A DNA stretch of 64,000 bases from Mya arenaria (Eukaryota > Mollusca > Bivalvia > Myida > Myidae), in contig NC_069136.1 of NCBI RefSeq assembly GCF_026914265.1, positions 17,723,228 through 17,787,227 on the forward strand, written 5' to 3'. Position numbers and translations under genes: made by a program. This document shows, in pieces, positions 12,440-24,988 of the stretch. Every line of letters begins with the position of its first letter. The stretch's first letter is position 1. Below the pieces are notes generated by a model that was not told where the DNA came from, ran no database searches, and saw only the letters and a program-made list of their open reading frames with translations.

Positions 12440-13660
12440 CCGTCAGTCATACAAGTACATACACTCAGACATACAAGCACCTACACTCAGACATCCAAGC
12501 ACATTCGCTCAGCCATACAATCACATACGCTCAGACATATAAGCACATACACTCAGACAAACAAGCACATACGCTCAGTCATACAAGTACACACACCCAG
12601 ACATAGAAGCACATACGCTCAACCATACAAGCACATAGACTCAGACATACAAGCACATAGACTCAGACATACAAGCACATAGACTCAGACATACAAGCAC
12701 ATGCACTCAGACATACAAGCACATACACTCAGACATACAAACACATACACTCAGACATACAAGCACATACACTCAGTCATACAAGCACATACACTCAGAC
12801 ATACAAGCACATACACTCAGCCATGCATGCACATACACTCAGTCATACAAGCACATACGCTCAGTCATACAAGTACATACACCCAAACATACAAGCACAT
12901 ACACCCAAACATTCAAGCACATACACCCAGACATTCAAGCACATACGCTCAGACATACAAGCACATACACTCAGACATACAAGCATATACACCCAGACAT
13001 ACAAGCACATCCACTCAAACATACAAGCACATAAACCCAGACATACAAGCACATACATCCAGACATACAAGCACATACGCTCAGTCATACAAGCACACAC
13101 ACCCAGACATAGAAGCACATACACTCAGACATACAAGCATATACACTCAGACATACAAGAACATACGCTCAGTCATGCAAGCACACACACCCAGACATAC
13201 AAGCACATACACCCAGACATACAAGCACATACACCCAAACATTCAAGCACATACACCCAGACATTCAAGCACATACACCCAGACATACAAGCACATACAC
13301 CCAGACATACAAGCACATACACCCAGACATTCAAGCACATACACCCAGACATACAAGCACATACACCCAAACATTCAAGCACATACACCCAGACATTCAA
13401 GCACATACACCCAGACATACAAGCACATACACCCAGACATACAAGCACATACACCCAGACATTCAAGCACATACACCCAGATATTCAAGCACATACACCC
13501 AGACATACAAGCACATACACCCAGACATACAAGCATATTCACCCAGACATACAATCACATACGCTCAGTCATACAAGCACATACACTCAGTCATACAAGC
13601 ATATACACTCAGTGATACAAGCACATACACTCAGTCATACAAGCACATACACTCAGTCAA
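12440..13660. repeat. Large 22-bp minisatellite (about 55 units)
   Basis: About 1.2 kb of head-to-tail units close to ACATACAAGCACATACACTC plus AG. Common variants are CGCTCAG and ACCCAGA. Because 22 is not a multiple of three, three units (66 bases) make a 22-residue cycle, so frames stay open on both strands without being genes. Unit types cluster, with ACCCAGACATTC variants in the middle, suggesting block amplification. Confidence 0.95.
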
Positions 13661-14276
13661 GACGAATAGATAGTTCCGATTTTCAATAAAACAGAGAAGG
13701 ACATTTCTCTTCACTAAGGAAATAACAGTTCGGTATGCATTGAAAACGCGTATTCTGTTGTAATGCCAATGGGTCAAAAAATAGACATGAGCGATGAGCA
13801 TGGTCTCTTTTTTTTCTTTTCATAGGTTAAAACAAGTCAATTTGAAAACTCGTTGGTGCCAATTAACCCTTGCGCATGATTTCTACAATCGATAACCGGA
13901 TTTCTGCTATAAACTGTGTACTAATTCGGTGTGTATCAAAATTCATAGATACTCCCTAGGTTAAATGCCATACACTTCTATCTTTTGAAAGCAAAACCCA
14001 AAACGGATATTTTTAATTAAGGAGAAATAAAAGAACACACATATTTCGGTATACAGGTAGGTAACCCGATTAAAATTTGGTATGGAACCATCTCTCCTTC
14101 CCCTATACCCCCTTTATTTCAAGACTGTCATAAAAAAGCGCTCTTTCACGAGTGACAATATAAAAAAAAGATTCACCAATTCACTAATTTATCCGTAGCA
14201 ATGGCTATTTCTTTTCCTTGGCTGTCTGTGTAAAAAAATCAATATTATTATAAACCTGATTATAAACGCGTCGTAC

Positions 14277-15976
14277 TTCCCAGGAGGCCATACACGAGGA
14301 TCATGATGCGAACATTAGGGGAAAACGTACACAGGAAGAACGAGACGGAGGCAAGGGACGCTCCGAAGATTGCTACGGGTCGGCATCCAAACACCGTCAC
14401 TAGAATACTCCCAATAGGAGACTTGAAAAGTAAATGATGTAAAAAGAGTCAATCAAAAATATAAAAGAGCCAGGTGGACGTCTAGAGACAGCTCCGAACA
14501 AAATAATACCAAAGATGCCCAAAACAATGCAGTTTTAGTTCACGTCTCCATTTTAACATTTAACATATGCAATGATAAGAGAGAATACCATTTCAATAAA
14601 ACATATGAATACACACAGGGTTTTTTTATGATTAAAAACTACCCTGTTATGATATATAAAATACATAAAATATATGAAGGGAAACACTAACCGAATATTC
14701 TCTATATACATTTCGTGACATAGAATAGTAAATTTTTCATCTGAAAAAAGCAAGTATTGTAATGCATTGAGTTGAACGTTTGTTGAATATAGGAACGCTG
14801 CTTTTGTTCATAAAAGGTATTCGAGTAGGAAGGAAAACGTAAGCAATGAGATGAAGCACCTTATACATTCATTTCTTCAAGCACCAGGTGAGCTTAAGCA
14901 GCACCCCAAAAGCACCAAATTAAAATGGAAGTGCTGGGTACTATGTGCTTAAATTGTACGGCATTTTGTATCAGTGGTTAAAAATTCAAATAAACATATT
15001 TGATTAGAAAAAATTATAGGCACTGTCACTATGGAAAGGAATCTGATGCGTTCCAAGAATAAGTTCAAGGTCATCTACCAAGTTATTTCTAGATGGGCTC
15101 CTTGGGTCTTGACTAACTTTATCAGAATTTTTTAAATGATTGGTGGTACCCTAAACTTCGTCCTCATCTAGGTCAGTTGATTTTGAGAACATTTGCATTA
15201 ATGTTGAAATCTTGAAATATTTTATGTATCTCCCACGTCTGAGAGTGTGAAATTGATTGATCTTAAAACGAGATTTACCGAGTAACGGCAGAACAACCTG
15301 CGCGATGGTTGGATTGAATCTTACAAGAGCGCCCAGGGTAGAGGAGTAAGGAGTACCACTGCAGCCAAATATTTGATTTTCTTATTTTGGTTGGAAGTAA
15401 TATTTATTCAACAGTTTTATCAAAAGGCATAGCATTTTAAAACCATCACCAAAGAACTCATTAAAGTATCAAATACTGCTTTTAACCCTCAACATATCAC
15501 AGGAGTTGTCGAAATAATTTTGTTTGACAATATTCGAACGTGATGCACTCACCTTATGCCGAGGAAGGTTCCGTTTAGCACGGAGATAATCAAGGAAGTG
15601 AGACTCTTACTCTCTTGAAAGTGTAGCAGGAGCTCTTTGTAGAAAATCCCGAACGAAAACGAGATTCCGTCAATTATCAAGACCAACATGCAATAGTCAC
15701 AATCCACCCCCATCCACCGTCCGGCACATTGTCATTGCACCTTTGTTCCAGTTCCATAGCCCTAGCGGTTTGACAAGATTGTCTTTGATCTACCGGCGCT
15801 CTTTCAAATGTTTCACTATTTAACTGATCACTGACTTTTCTCCTTATGATACCACCTAAACTTGTCAAATCACTACCACCATTACTGTTATCATAAGATT
15901 TTTCCTCTATTAGGTCCCTTGTTTTCTCTGCTCCATCTTCTTCCGGTTTGCTGTCTTCTGGTCCCCTTTCCTCATT
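14277..15976 (-). pseudogene. SLC16-like locus E, exons 1-2 only
   Basis: Exon 1 remnant is about 15976-15553. It reads EEDGAEKTRDLIEEKS and DNVPDGGWGWIVTIA, then loses frame through a deletion of about 7 bases relative to A-C. In another frame it continues IIDGISFSFGIFYKELL. The donor has one extra A before GTGAGT. Exon 2 remnant is 14421-14277 (145 instead of 144 bases), reading VFGCRPVAIFGASLASVSFF in one frame with an altered acceptor and donor. No in-frame ATG opens exon 1. Exons 3-6 are not found before locus A, although the intron-3-type minisatellite lies at 12.4-13.7 kb. This is a 5' fragment of a dead transporter copy. Confidence 0.85.
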
Positions 15977-17219
15977 TTGCGATATTGATGTCAACAAAGA
16001 CTGGATTAAGAGAAGAAAGACCTGAACAGTTTACCAACCGACTTGGATAATTATCCACTTGTTATAGTTTAAATAAATATGACGCATATGCTTTCAACGC
16101 AAAATGCTAAACTTTCAAATAAAATTAACCAAGGCGTGAAGTTTAAATGTTCTATTCAGGTATTGATATATTATGCTATTATTATAAGCGTTATCATTAA
16201 GCGTTATAATTTGCTCAGCAATATATTTTTTTAAAGAAATTTGATCCTCTCAGCTACCATATAATTGCATCTAAAATATACCCAACGTGCCTGTTTACCG
16301 ACACGGCATTCAAATGCAAGATGTAAACTAATAAACATACTGTATTATAATATTTTGTGAATTTCATGCCTGTAAACCAGAAATTTCAGAAAATTGGAGT
16401 TTGCCAAAACCCCGCGGGGGATCTAAAATCCAATGGGTGGCCTACGGAGAAATCAATTTTTGAATTAAAATGTTCATACTTCTAAAAGCTTATTTTAATT
16501 TTACTTAAAATATTTCGTATTTAATGCGCAAACTTTATATGTGTCGCTTTTGAAGTTGATATCTAAGATAATAAAAAATAAGTTTACAAATAAACCGGAT
16601 TTTCAAACTTATACCGGATGCTGTTCATAATAAAACATATAAATCATTTATTTATTAAGATTTCTTTCTTGCGTTTGAAAAACACGTGGGTAGTGTTACA
16701 CCTGGTGCATATTTTAGCTAGGTTTATATGGTAATCAACAATTGACTTTTTTTAATAAAACGAATATAGCTTACCAAACATGATGAAGCTTATATTTTTG
16801 ACCCAGGATATCAATCTCCGTCTGTAATATCACAACTGCCCGTATTTACTCAACATGGGGAGGGGGGACAAGGAATGGACAAACCGAAAGACGACGGCGC
16901 AGATATAACTAGAGACCTTATAGACAAACAATCTCATTCTGACAGTGATAGCGGCGGTGATTTGTTGTGGTAGATCAAAGTCATTATTTACAAAGCGCCG
17001 GGGCTATGGAACAGAATCATAAATGCTATGACAACGCACCGGACGGAGGATGGGGATGGGTAGTGACTTTTGCAGCGTTTATGGTGGGCCTAATTTTGGA
17101 CGGGATCACTCACTTGTTCGGGATTTTCTACAGGGAGCTCCTTCAATATTTTCAGGAGAGCAAGAGTCTCACTTACTGGATTTTCTCTGTGCTAAATGGA
17201 ACTTACCTTGGTATAGGTG

Positions 17220-18430
17220 AGTGGATATTTCCGGAAAATTAAATTCCGACATCGTTTAGCAAGTTAAAGGTCTATAAATATATTTGTAACTGTTAGCGGT
17301 TCACATTGACTTGTTTTCAAATCATATTCCATTTGTTAGAACTTTCGAAGTTCAACTGTTGATTCAATATATTTTCACCCGACAGTATTGTTCTTCTGTA
17401 ACGTTCCTTTCTGTGGTCATGCGACTGCCACTCTATTTGTTGACACCGCCGACGTTTATCTGGGCACTGCCATCGTTTTGGTTGACACTAGAGTTACTAC
17501 AAGCATTTGGTTATTTTCCGAGAAGGGGGAATTAATGCACTAACTTCCTGAATTTTATTTCATAGAATTAACGTTTTAATCAGATTGTAAATCAAATAGA
17601 ATTAATTGATAGTGAGGTCGTTATTTATAAAATAAATTTGAAATTCACAAAAACGCAGCTCCAAAGACGCTTTAAATATTTATCAAACATTTGAAGTGGC
17701 CTTTGTTTTCGAGTAAATATTGATGCCGAGGTATTAAAAAGTTTACATATATTTTGCTCAACTTACAATGATGTAGTTAACTACTTGCTGTTTGCATTTC
17801 TCAGCAGAATAAGCAAAAACAGACTTTTCAACAAAGCGCTCTCTTGTCTGATTTGTTTTCATTCATTGATTGTAAACTTCCGGAACTGCGTTTCCCGGTA
17901 GTCATCGTTACTAAAACAGGGAACGTGCCATTACCGGTAGAACTAATTGCACTTTCATTGAACCAACCGATCATTTTGTTTAAATCCCCTTAAATGATGT
18001 GCGTGTGTATTTGTTGGCCTTCCAGGTATCCTTCGGCCATTTTAACGACATCGTGAAACAGTGGAAACACATATTTTTGCTGGAATGAATTTCTATAGTA
18101 AAATGTTACTAAATATATTATATGATAACATGTGCATTATGTTTTCGTTTCCGTACTTAATTATATTGCAGACTCCGTCGATGCTTCATAGCCTTTTCTT
18201 GTCCGTCTATATTATCGTCCGCATTTTTAATTTTTGTCCGTAACACATATGTTCTTATATCTTACGTAATATGTACAAGATGTTACAGATTGTTTTCAAA
18301 AGCATTTCGAAGAAGCTGTTGACTGGTTGCAAAGAGCCTCATTTGTATCACAAAAATAGAAAGCTTAGCATTTTTCATCAACAAAACTAATTTTCACATA
18401 TACATGTTTTTATTTTTATTTCTTTGCATT
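17220..18430. other. Locus B intron 1
   Basis: No supported exon. 18100-18350 matches the inverse of 7190-7430 in locus A intron 1, including an acceptor-like site followed by TPSMLHSLF and then a stop. Confidence 0.5.
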
Positions 18431-18589
18431 TTCATAGGTCCTATAGCGAGTATCCTTGAACCGGTGTATGGGTACCGACCCGTAGCCATCTTCGGGGCGT
18501 CCCTTGTATCCGTCTCGTTCTTCTTGAGTATGTTTTCCCCCAACATTCGCATCATGATCCTCGTTTATGACCTACTGTGAGGAATGAAG

Positions 18590-21500
18590 CGTTTTGTTTA
18601 ATAAAATCTGAGTGCAGATTTAATTCATTTAAGAGGTTTGTAATAAAAATGAAATAAATTTCTGTTCATTTAAAAGCATTAAACAATTTTTCTACTTTGA
18701 TTGATAAAGACTTCTAATAAGTTGTTATGCATTTCGATTATTAACAAATTAAATACGTAATTAAATTATAGCTGTGGTTTCTTACATAACTTTCATTGTC
18801 CATTTGTAAACAAATTTACGGAGGCATCGCATTTTCTTTTCATTTCACAAAAACACACTTGTGACATTGTTTCTGTCGTCATGTCGTGAATAAAATTTAT
18901 ATCAATTTAGTCGTCAAATAGTTCCTCTAAAAATCGCGTCTTTTGCCGATTACTTAATTTTATAATTAAAAGACGTGTCTAATTATATATTTAATTGTTC
19001 TTAATTCAAATATCATATGTTATTCACTTAAACGTAAAGAAATAAAAAGTGGCGCGATGTTGCACGAGACTCATCTGACATGGGAAATGCTAGCACGGTT
19101 TAATTTAGGTCCAAAGATAATTGTTAACATGCGTATTGTAGGAAATAAACGGATGTGCCACAAACATATCCTCGAACATGGTTCCTTCATCTTATGTGCA
19201 TGTAGCACACAGTGGTAACATTTCATTTAGGGGTGATTTATTATATGACATTATTGATTTATCATATTCGTTTCAGTCGCTTGAGTCGCCTAGTAAATGT
19301 CTGTGTTTAGTCCTAACAACTCGGATGTATAGTTACAATACGTTTTTTTATAATGAATTTCGGCAATATAACTGTTTTCGGCAAAAGCTGCAAAGCCATC
19401 TTTAGCTAATATCCAAGAAATTTGTGGAAAAACAGTAACCAATGTTATAAAATTATATGTAGTTTCAACATTTATACCATTTTCAAAGTTTTGTAAAGAG
19501 CCACGGTTTAAGAAACATGTTTTTTTCGTTGAAAAAAATACTTCTCTCGTATTCTACATCACGAAATATTAGGATCATGGGATCATTTGGAATAAAGTCA
19601 AAAATATTCAGGTCACGAAGTTAAAACATCCTGACAAAAACATCGAAATATCATGATAATTGCGCCTAATATTTTCAAAATGACCAAACAAATATAAAGA
19701 GCCATTTTTCTCGTATTTTTCCACTAATACGGCGGCCGAATTATCAGATTTCTTTTGAAACTTCAGATTATGATATTTCAGTCCTCCGAATCTCAACATC
19801 CTATATTTGGAATAGGGTAAACGTTGAATTCAATCACTTACAAAATAAAGCTTAATTACAAGTCCATGTATTTTGTTAATATTGAAACAAAAACTGTAGA
19901 GTTTAATAAGTCAAGTTTGGTTCACTTAGAAGTGTGCATTTTACTAATTAAAGGTATGCGGTGAACACTTCTAATAAATACGCTAAAAACTGCCATTATT
20001 AAGTATAGCATTACCTATCATAGATATTTTGCCATCACAATTGAAATGGAAATGAATTCACCTTTAATTTTTATGGAAGGGATTATCCGCCAGTTAATAC
20101 ATGCTGCTTTATGACATTTCTAATTTTAAATTGCAAGTGCATTCGTCTAAATGGCAGGTGTCTTCGTGCAATTGCTTCGTGCCTATTTGTTATTGACATA
20201 CACATTTGTCTATGTTTACAACTTTAAGTTGCCTTTACTTTATTGCTTAGTGTTTACGTCTAAACGACATATGACATGTATCAAGTTCTTACATTTAAAT
20301 AACTTAATAACTAGGTTGTGTACAAAACTACAACTTTACTATAAATACTAAATAACTAATAGTAATTATAATCTGCAATAAGACCATTGAAATCTAAATT
20401 AATATTCATCAATAGCAGTATGCATTTGTCAATAAGCGTATAGACCACAGACGAATGCATCTACACGAACGCAACTAAACGAATGGAATTAGAAGGGTAC
20501 CAGTAAGTATTGGTATCCTGCGACAGCAACAATATATGGGAATGGAAACCCTAGGCTGGTACGCTTCTTATCCACGGGAGAGCAATCTCGCGACTTTTTA
20601 CGGGAGCAGTTAACAGTATTCGTGCAGGAGCTGTCAAAATTATATCTAGAAGAGGTAATGTCTGACATTATCTGACCCTAAAAATTCAATACTTCTAGAT
20701 GCTATTTACTGCTGATTATTTTTTTCCTGGATGTTTTTATTCGGTACTGAGTTAGACACAAATCCAAATTCTAATCTGCGTTTTTTGCCTGAATTTGAAA
20801 TGTGTTGTCTGCTAGGCCGTGAGATTTTGACAAATTTTGGATGGATAACATGCATGTTTTGAAATATCTGAGGCCATCAAACAAACTCCATGTATGAGCA
20901 TAGTGCTAACATTCGCAAGAAAATATGTACGCCTTGCATTTTTTGGTTTAATGTGTTGACAGGGGTGTTTGGGGGTACTCCCCATGATAATTTTAATAAT
21001 TTCTAGTCCGTGCATTTTTTGCGCATTTTATTACTATTTGTCTCCGATATTGAAAGAAAAAGTTAACTTGGACGATTTATAGGATTCAAACGTTATACCG
21101 TTATATTCCTTTAAGTATTTGTCTCCTTCGATTATGCAATGCTTTAACGCACCAACGAACCTATATTTAGACCATACACGACATTTCCGGAATTTCCATG
21201 TCGGAAATGAGGTCATAAACTAATCACATTGATGATTTAGTGCATTTTCTTGAACAATCAACAAAAATCGGCAATTGAATACATTATTTATGAACTAAAG
21301 TACTTTCCTGAAAAAAGCTATTACTGAATAGTAAAGTTATATGGTAAAATAATGAATGAAACAAATGCCTATTAAAGTAGCACTCAACACATACTACTAT
21401 GCTGATTTGGGTCTGGAAAACGACAGTAGCATGATACGGTTTCTTCAATACGGCGTGCTGTATTGTCACAGTGTGATATGAAAAAGGAAATGGACAGGGA

Positions 21501-23075
21501 TATAATAAACTTAAATATATCGTTCCATATTATGTGTACACAGTGTTTGTTTATGTACGTGCACTAATGATCTATGCCACAAGACGAATTTGTGACAACT
21601 GTCTGCCCAAAATACTCCCCTACATACGGGTCTGTGATTTTCCCTTGGTGAAATATAAGTTTATCGTCTACGTCTTAAATGACCGGCAATCCAGGTCTGG
21701 GGTGGGTGGAAAAACTGTCTTAGAATACAATCTACATTGTCAGTGTATGAAATTGCAGATTTGCAATCCTTCAGTACCAGATTTAATCATTTAGAGTTTG
21801 AACATTTATTGATGTTTAAAGGTCCGCCTACTACCACTAATCCGAAACACAACCCCTGCGTCAGATTTTACTTTGACAATTTGTAAGCCATAGAAGTTGT
21901 ATTCGAAGTCAGTTAGATGACCTGAAGTAGTATCTTAATATATTGATTTCGAAAAAGACTTGTTCGCTACGCTTACAACGCCAATTCGTAATCATTAAAA
22001 TATTTATACATGTCATCAACTGTCTCTTGGTATCTTTGACCTTTGTATCTGAATGCATGTCCCTAAGTGATTTTATTTTCAATTGATTGTTTTTTAGTTT
22101 TGCGTACATTGTTTGATTACATTAGAAAGGTAATTGGAGAAGACGTTATCGCGTTCGATAAATACACTAATGCGCCGTTTTAGGATGCATATATGGAGAG
22201 GATAATTGGTTATTTCAGTGTAGGATTGCTATATATTTCACTAAGTTGACACCAAGAGTAATATTCACTTTTTGATGTTCTTCGTTGTTGTTGTTTATTC
22301 CTAAGAAAAGCGCGCCAAATTCCATGCGAATGCAACGTAATTTCGGTAAAGACGTCGTTGAAATTGTGTCCCAGCCCTTTGTGCTCTGACAATAGATTTG
22401 AAATTGAGAGCGGGCTAAAATTAAAAAAAAAAAAAAAAAACTATCAAAATATTATGTAAGTTTTAATTTACGTTTTTAAACAACCTGAAAACATATGCTA
22501 TACATCATTGATATTATTTAAGTATTTTAAATGGATATTTTTTAATCTAGAAAGGAAAGCGTTTTTACAGTTAGGATAGTCCTAAAGCAGCTTATCTAAC
22601 AAAACATGTAGAGGGAGGGTTGAACATAAAGATTACTAACAGCGAGTGATTCCCGACAAGCGGGATTTTTACAGACCCCGTGCGAACGCTACCCGTGAAA
22701 AAGATTTGACCGAATGTTTTTAATTTGATATGTGGTGCCTTGAACATAATATCCTATCCATGCTTTTTACTACCGAAGTGGTATTTGGAAAACACTTTAT
22801 GCATTTTGTCTTAATGCACTGATTATTTACTCCTCCTGGAGTGTATGTATATGTTTCCCTTAAGTAACTTTAAAACCTTATAACGCAAGGAGCTAAAATA
22901 TCATTTAAAACAGTTGCTTGTAACAGAAGTAAATCCTTTCTTGATGCTGCCAGTTTCTGTTTGATCGAATAACGAAACAAAATAACTATATCAACATACC
23001 TTTTTAGAAAAAGAAAATGTTGTAATTACGTTATATGTGTGAAAAATAAACAGCACCATTAATTTCTTTTCCTAG
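18590..23075. other. Locus B intron 2
   Basis: AT-rich intron of about 4.5 kb, with blocks mirrored in locus A intron 2 (19790-19850, 19970-20050, 21540-21790). A run of 18 A lies at about 22423-22440. No gene is recognised. Confidence 0.5.
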
Positions 23076-23544
23076 TTCCAGGCGCGGGACTTGGTTTACT
23101 GGCCATCGTCTTCGTTGGCCACTATTTCAAGAAAAAGCGAGCCCTCGCCACCGGCATTGCTGCATGCGGAAGAGGACTCGGCGGTTTCGTATTTGGGCCG
23201 CTTAGCGAGTTCCTTATAGAGAAATACACGTTGAAGGGTGTAATGCTAATCATTTCTGCCATTGTGCTCAACTTAGTCCCTATATCCACCCTCCTGCGAC
23301 CGCTTGAAGGCTCGAATTCTTACTCTGAGCGGAAGCGGCGTAGCGCGAGCGCCGTCCTAGCTCTGAATGGGAAAAGGTTAGAAGGCGCCTCCGTTGATAT
23401 ATCATCGGATGAAAAGTCTTCAAAGAAGTGTTGTGACTTTGATATCTCATCAGTTTTCACTTTAAATTTGATCTACATTTCTTGTATATGGAATTTCTGC
23501 ATTTATTGGTACTTTTGGTGAGTATTAAATCCGTTTTAATTCGA

Positions 23545-23860
23545 TATATTGCTATTATGTCCGACCGCTAGCACTGGATGCCTAAGCATGTATTATTGTA
23601 TGCCTGAGCAAGTAAACGTGTATATCGGAGCGTATGTCTATAATAATTTATCTTGTATGTCCGAGGATATGTACATGCATGTCCGCACGTATATATTTTT
23701 ATGTTCGAGCGTTTTTTCTTGTTTATCAAATCGATTATACTTGTATGTCCGAGCGTTTGATATTTTATGTTTTAGAGTTTGATTTTTGTATGTTAAGGTG
23801 TATACCCGAGCGTATGTACTTGCATGATTGAGCGTATGTATTTGTAAGTTCGAGCGTTTA
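23545..23860. repeat. Degenerate 22-bp minisatellite remnant, locus B intron 3
   Basis: Imperfect units such as TGTATGTCCGAGCGT and GTATGTACATGCATGTCCG follow exon 3. They have the same orientation relative to the gene as in loci A and C. The array ends where the hAT element begins. Confidence 0.75.
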
Positions 23861-24313
23861 CAGGCGCGTAGCCAGGCATACTCTCATACTCCCGGGAGTA
23901 CTTCGATTTTGAAAAATGAAAATTCTAAATGGCCTAAATCCGGTGTAAAACTTGAACCCTAAGGGGGTACAGGCGAATTTGAAACAAATCCAGCAATATC
24001 AGTCCCATATGATAGTGAATTCAAATTCAACCTGCTGACCAAACACTGGGATGAGGCTCCAAGTTTCAAGTTTCCAACAAGGTAAACTATTATTTATAAA
24101 AATACAAACGCTTCTGTAGACTTGAAAAGTAACACTTAACTGAAATACTAATTAATTCTGTAAGAGGAAATTTAAATGAATAAATAGTATAATAGCATGT
24201 GTTTTTGTTAATTTGGTGACATTTTCAGAGCAAGAATTTATAAACATATAATACAATTTGATAGACATATTCGGCAATAACTCGTTTGAAAAGTTATTAA
24301 AGACTTTTCATAA

Positions 24314-24383
24314 GTCCCTGTGGCGTAACGGTTAGCGTCGAGGACTCGTAAACCAACACTTCGAGTTCGAATTATCTTTAATT
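24314..24383 (+). pseudogene. tRNA-Thr(CGU)-like sequence in the hAT intron
   Basis: An A-box-like TGGCGTAACGGTTAGCG is followed by an anticodon-loop-like CTCGTAA and a B-box-like GAGTTCGAATT. Order and spacing match a tRNA, and the middle resembles animal tRNA-Thr with anticodon CGU. The anticodon stem pairs poorly and the acceptor stem is not closed, so this is a decayed tRNA or the head of a tRNA-derived SINE. Confidence 0.45.
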
Positions 24384-24387
24384 TTAG

Positions 24388-24688
24388 GTATGCTCAAGGA
24401 CGGTTTCAAACCCTTCAACCAAAGTATTTCGTGTCATATCCATGGCTACGCTATTCTGATGGTGTCTACTGCGCCCAATGCCATCCGATTGCTGGCCCTG
24501 ATGCTCGCGTGAAAACATTAGTCACCACAGTATTGAGAGATTGGAGCAAAATATCCAAGGTAGTTTTGAGCCACATGAAATCAGACGCCCACATGTCTAA
24601 CTGTGATTCAGCAGATAATTTCTTAGCAATAATGAAGTGCGAAAAAAATACATACTATCATGTCATCCCAATACAATGTGGTCGTTGA
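24388..24688 (+). pseudogene. hAT transposase N-terminal fragment (TTF-type zinc finger)
   Basis: After the acceptor ATTTTAG, the frame reads QPKYFVSYPWLRYSDGVYCA, the start of the TTF-type zinc-binding domain of ZMYM-like hAT transposases. It continues with LVTTVLRDWSKISKVVLSHM and stops. The protein is truncated compared with the several hundred residues usual for the family. Confidence 0.75.
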
Positions 24689-24757
24689 AAAGAACAGAAA
24701 GATCCTTGGACTACAACATCCCCAGCTGAGTATCCAGACCAGGAAACATCTTTGTGA

Positions 24758-24988
24758 GTGGCCACTGAGGCATCATATCCAAACATAAGACTTTGCATGA
24801 TGGTGTTGATGTGCATGCCCGTTTCCATAGCTACGGCAGAGCGGTCCTTCCACACGATGAGGAGAGTCAAGACGTACCTCCGCAACACGATGACCACCGA
24901 GAGGCATCCAGGGCTTGGGCTTTTTAACATTTATCAAGAGCGAGATATCAACGCTGAGCATTTATATAGTGGATGTTTCTGCACGTAG
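24758..24988 (+). pseudogene. hAT transposase C-terminal dimerisation fragment
   Basis: Contains CMPVSIATAERSFHTMRRVK and MTTERHPGLGLFNIYQERDI, the conserved C-terminal region of hAT transposases where the protein dimerises. It ends at a stop at 24986-24988. The catalytic region that should precede it has been deleted. Confidence 0.8.

Larger units (their letters stand above)
16874..23517 (+). pseudogene. SLC16-like locus B, exons 1-3, decayed
   Basis: Exon 1 is 17006-17216, or from 16874 including the broken leader reading DKPKDDGADITRDLIDKQSH. It keeps [20 protein letters not shown]. Exon 2, 18438-18581, reads PIASILEPVYGYRPVAIFGA. It ends in a TGA where A and C have GGA, and its donor is GAATGA instead of GTATGT. 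Exon 3, 23082-23517, keeps [20 protein letters not shown], but a small deletion in its last 80 bases shifts the frame before TFLVYGISAFIG. Exons 4-6 are absent: after a minisatellite remnant the locus is interrupted by a hAT element and then a repeat block. A processed or expressed protein is unlikely. Confidence 0.88.
16660..23530. repeat. Right arm of the inverted segmental duplication
   Basis: Mirror partner of the left arm at about 2.8-10.05 kb, carrying locus B exons 1-3 in + orientation. The first recognisable match is the phrase CACCTGGTGCATATTTTAGC near 16700; the last is exon 3. Confidence 0.8.

Noticed and set aside
12701-13689. Open frames of 288-304 codons on the plus strand
   Set aside because: They are produced by the 22-bp array, exist in several frames and both strands, and lack any non-repeat sequence.
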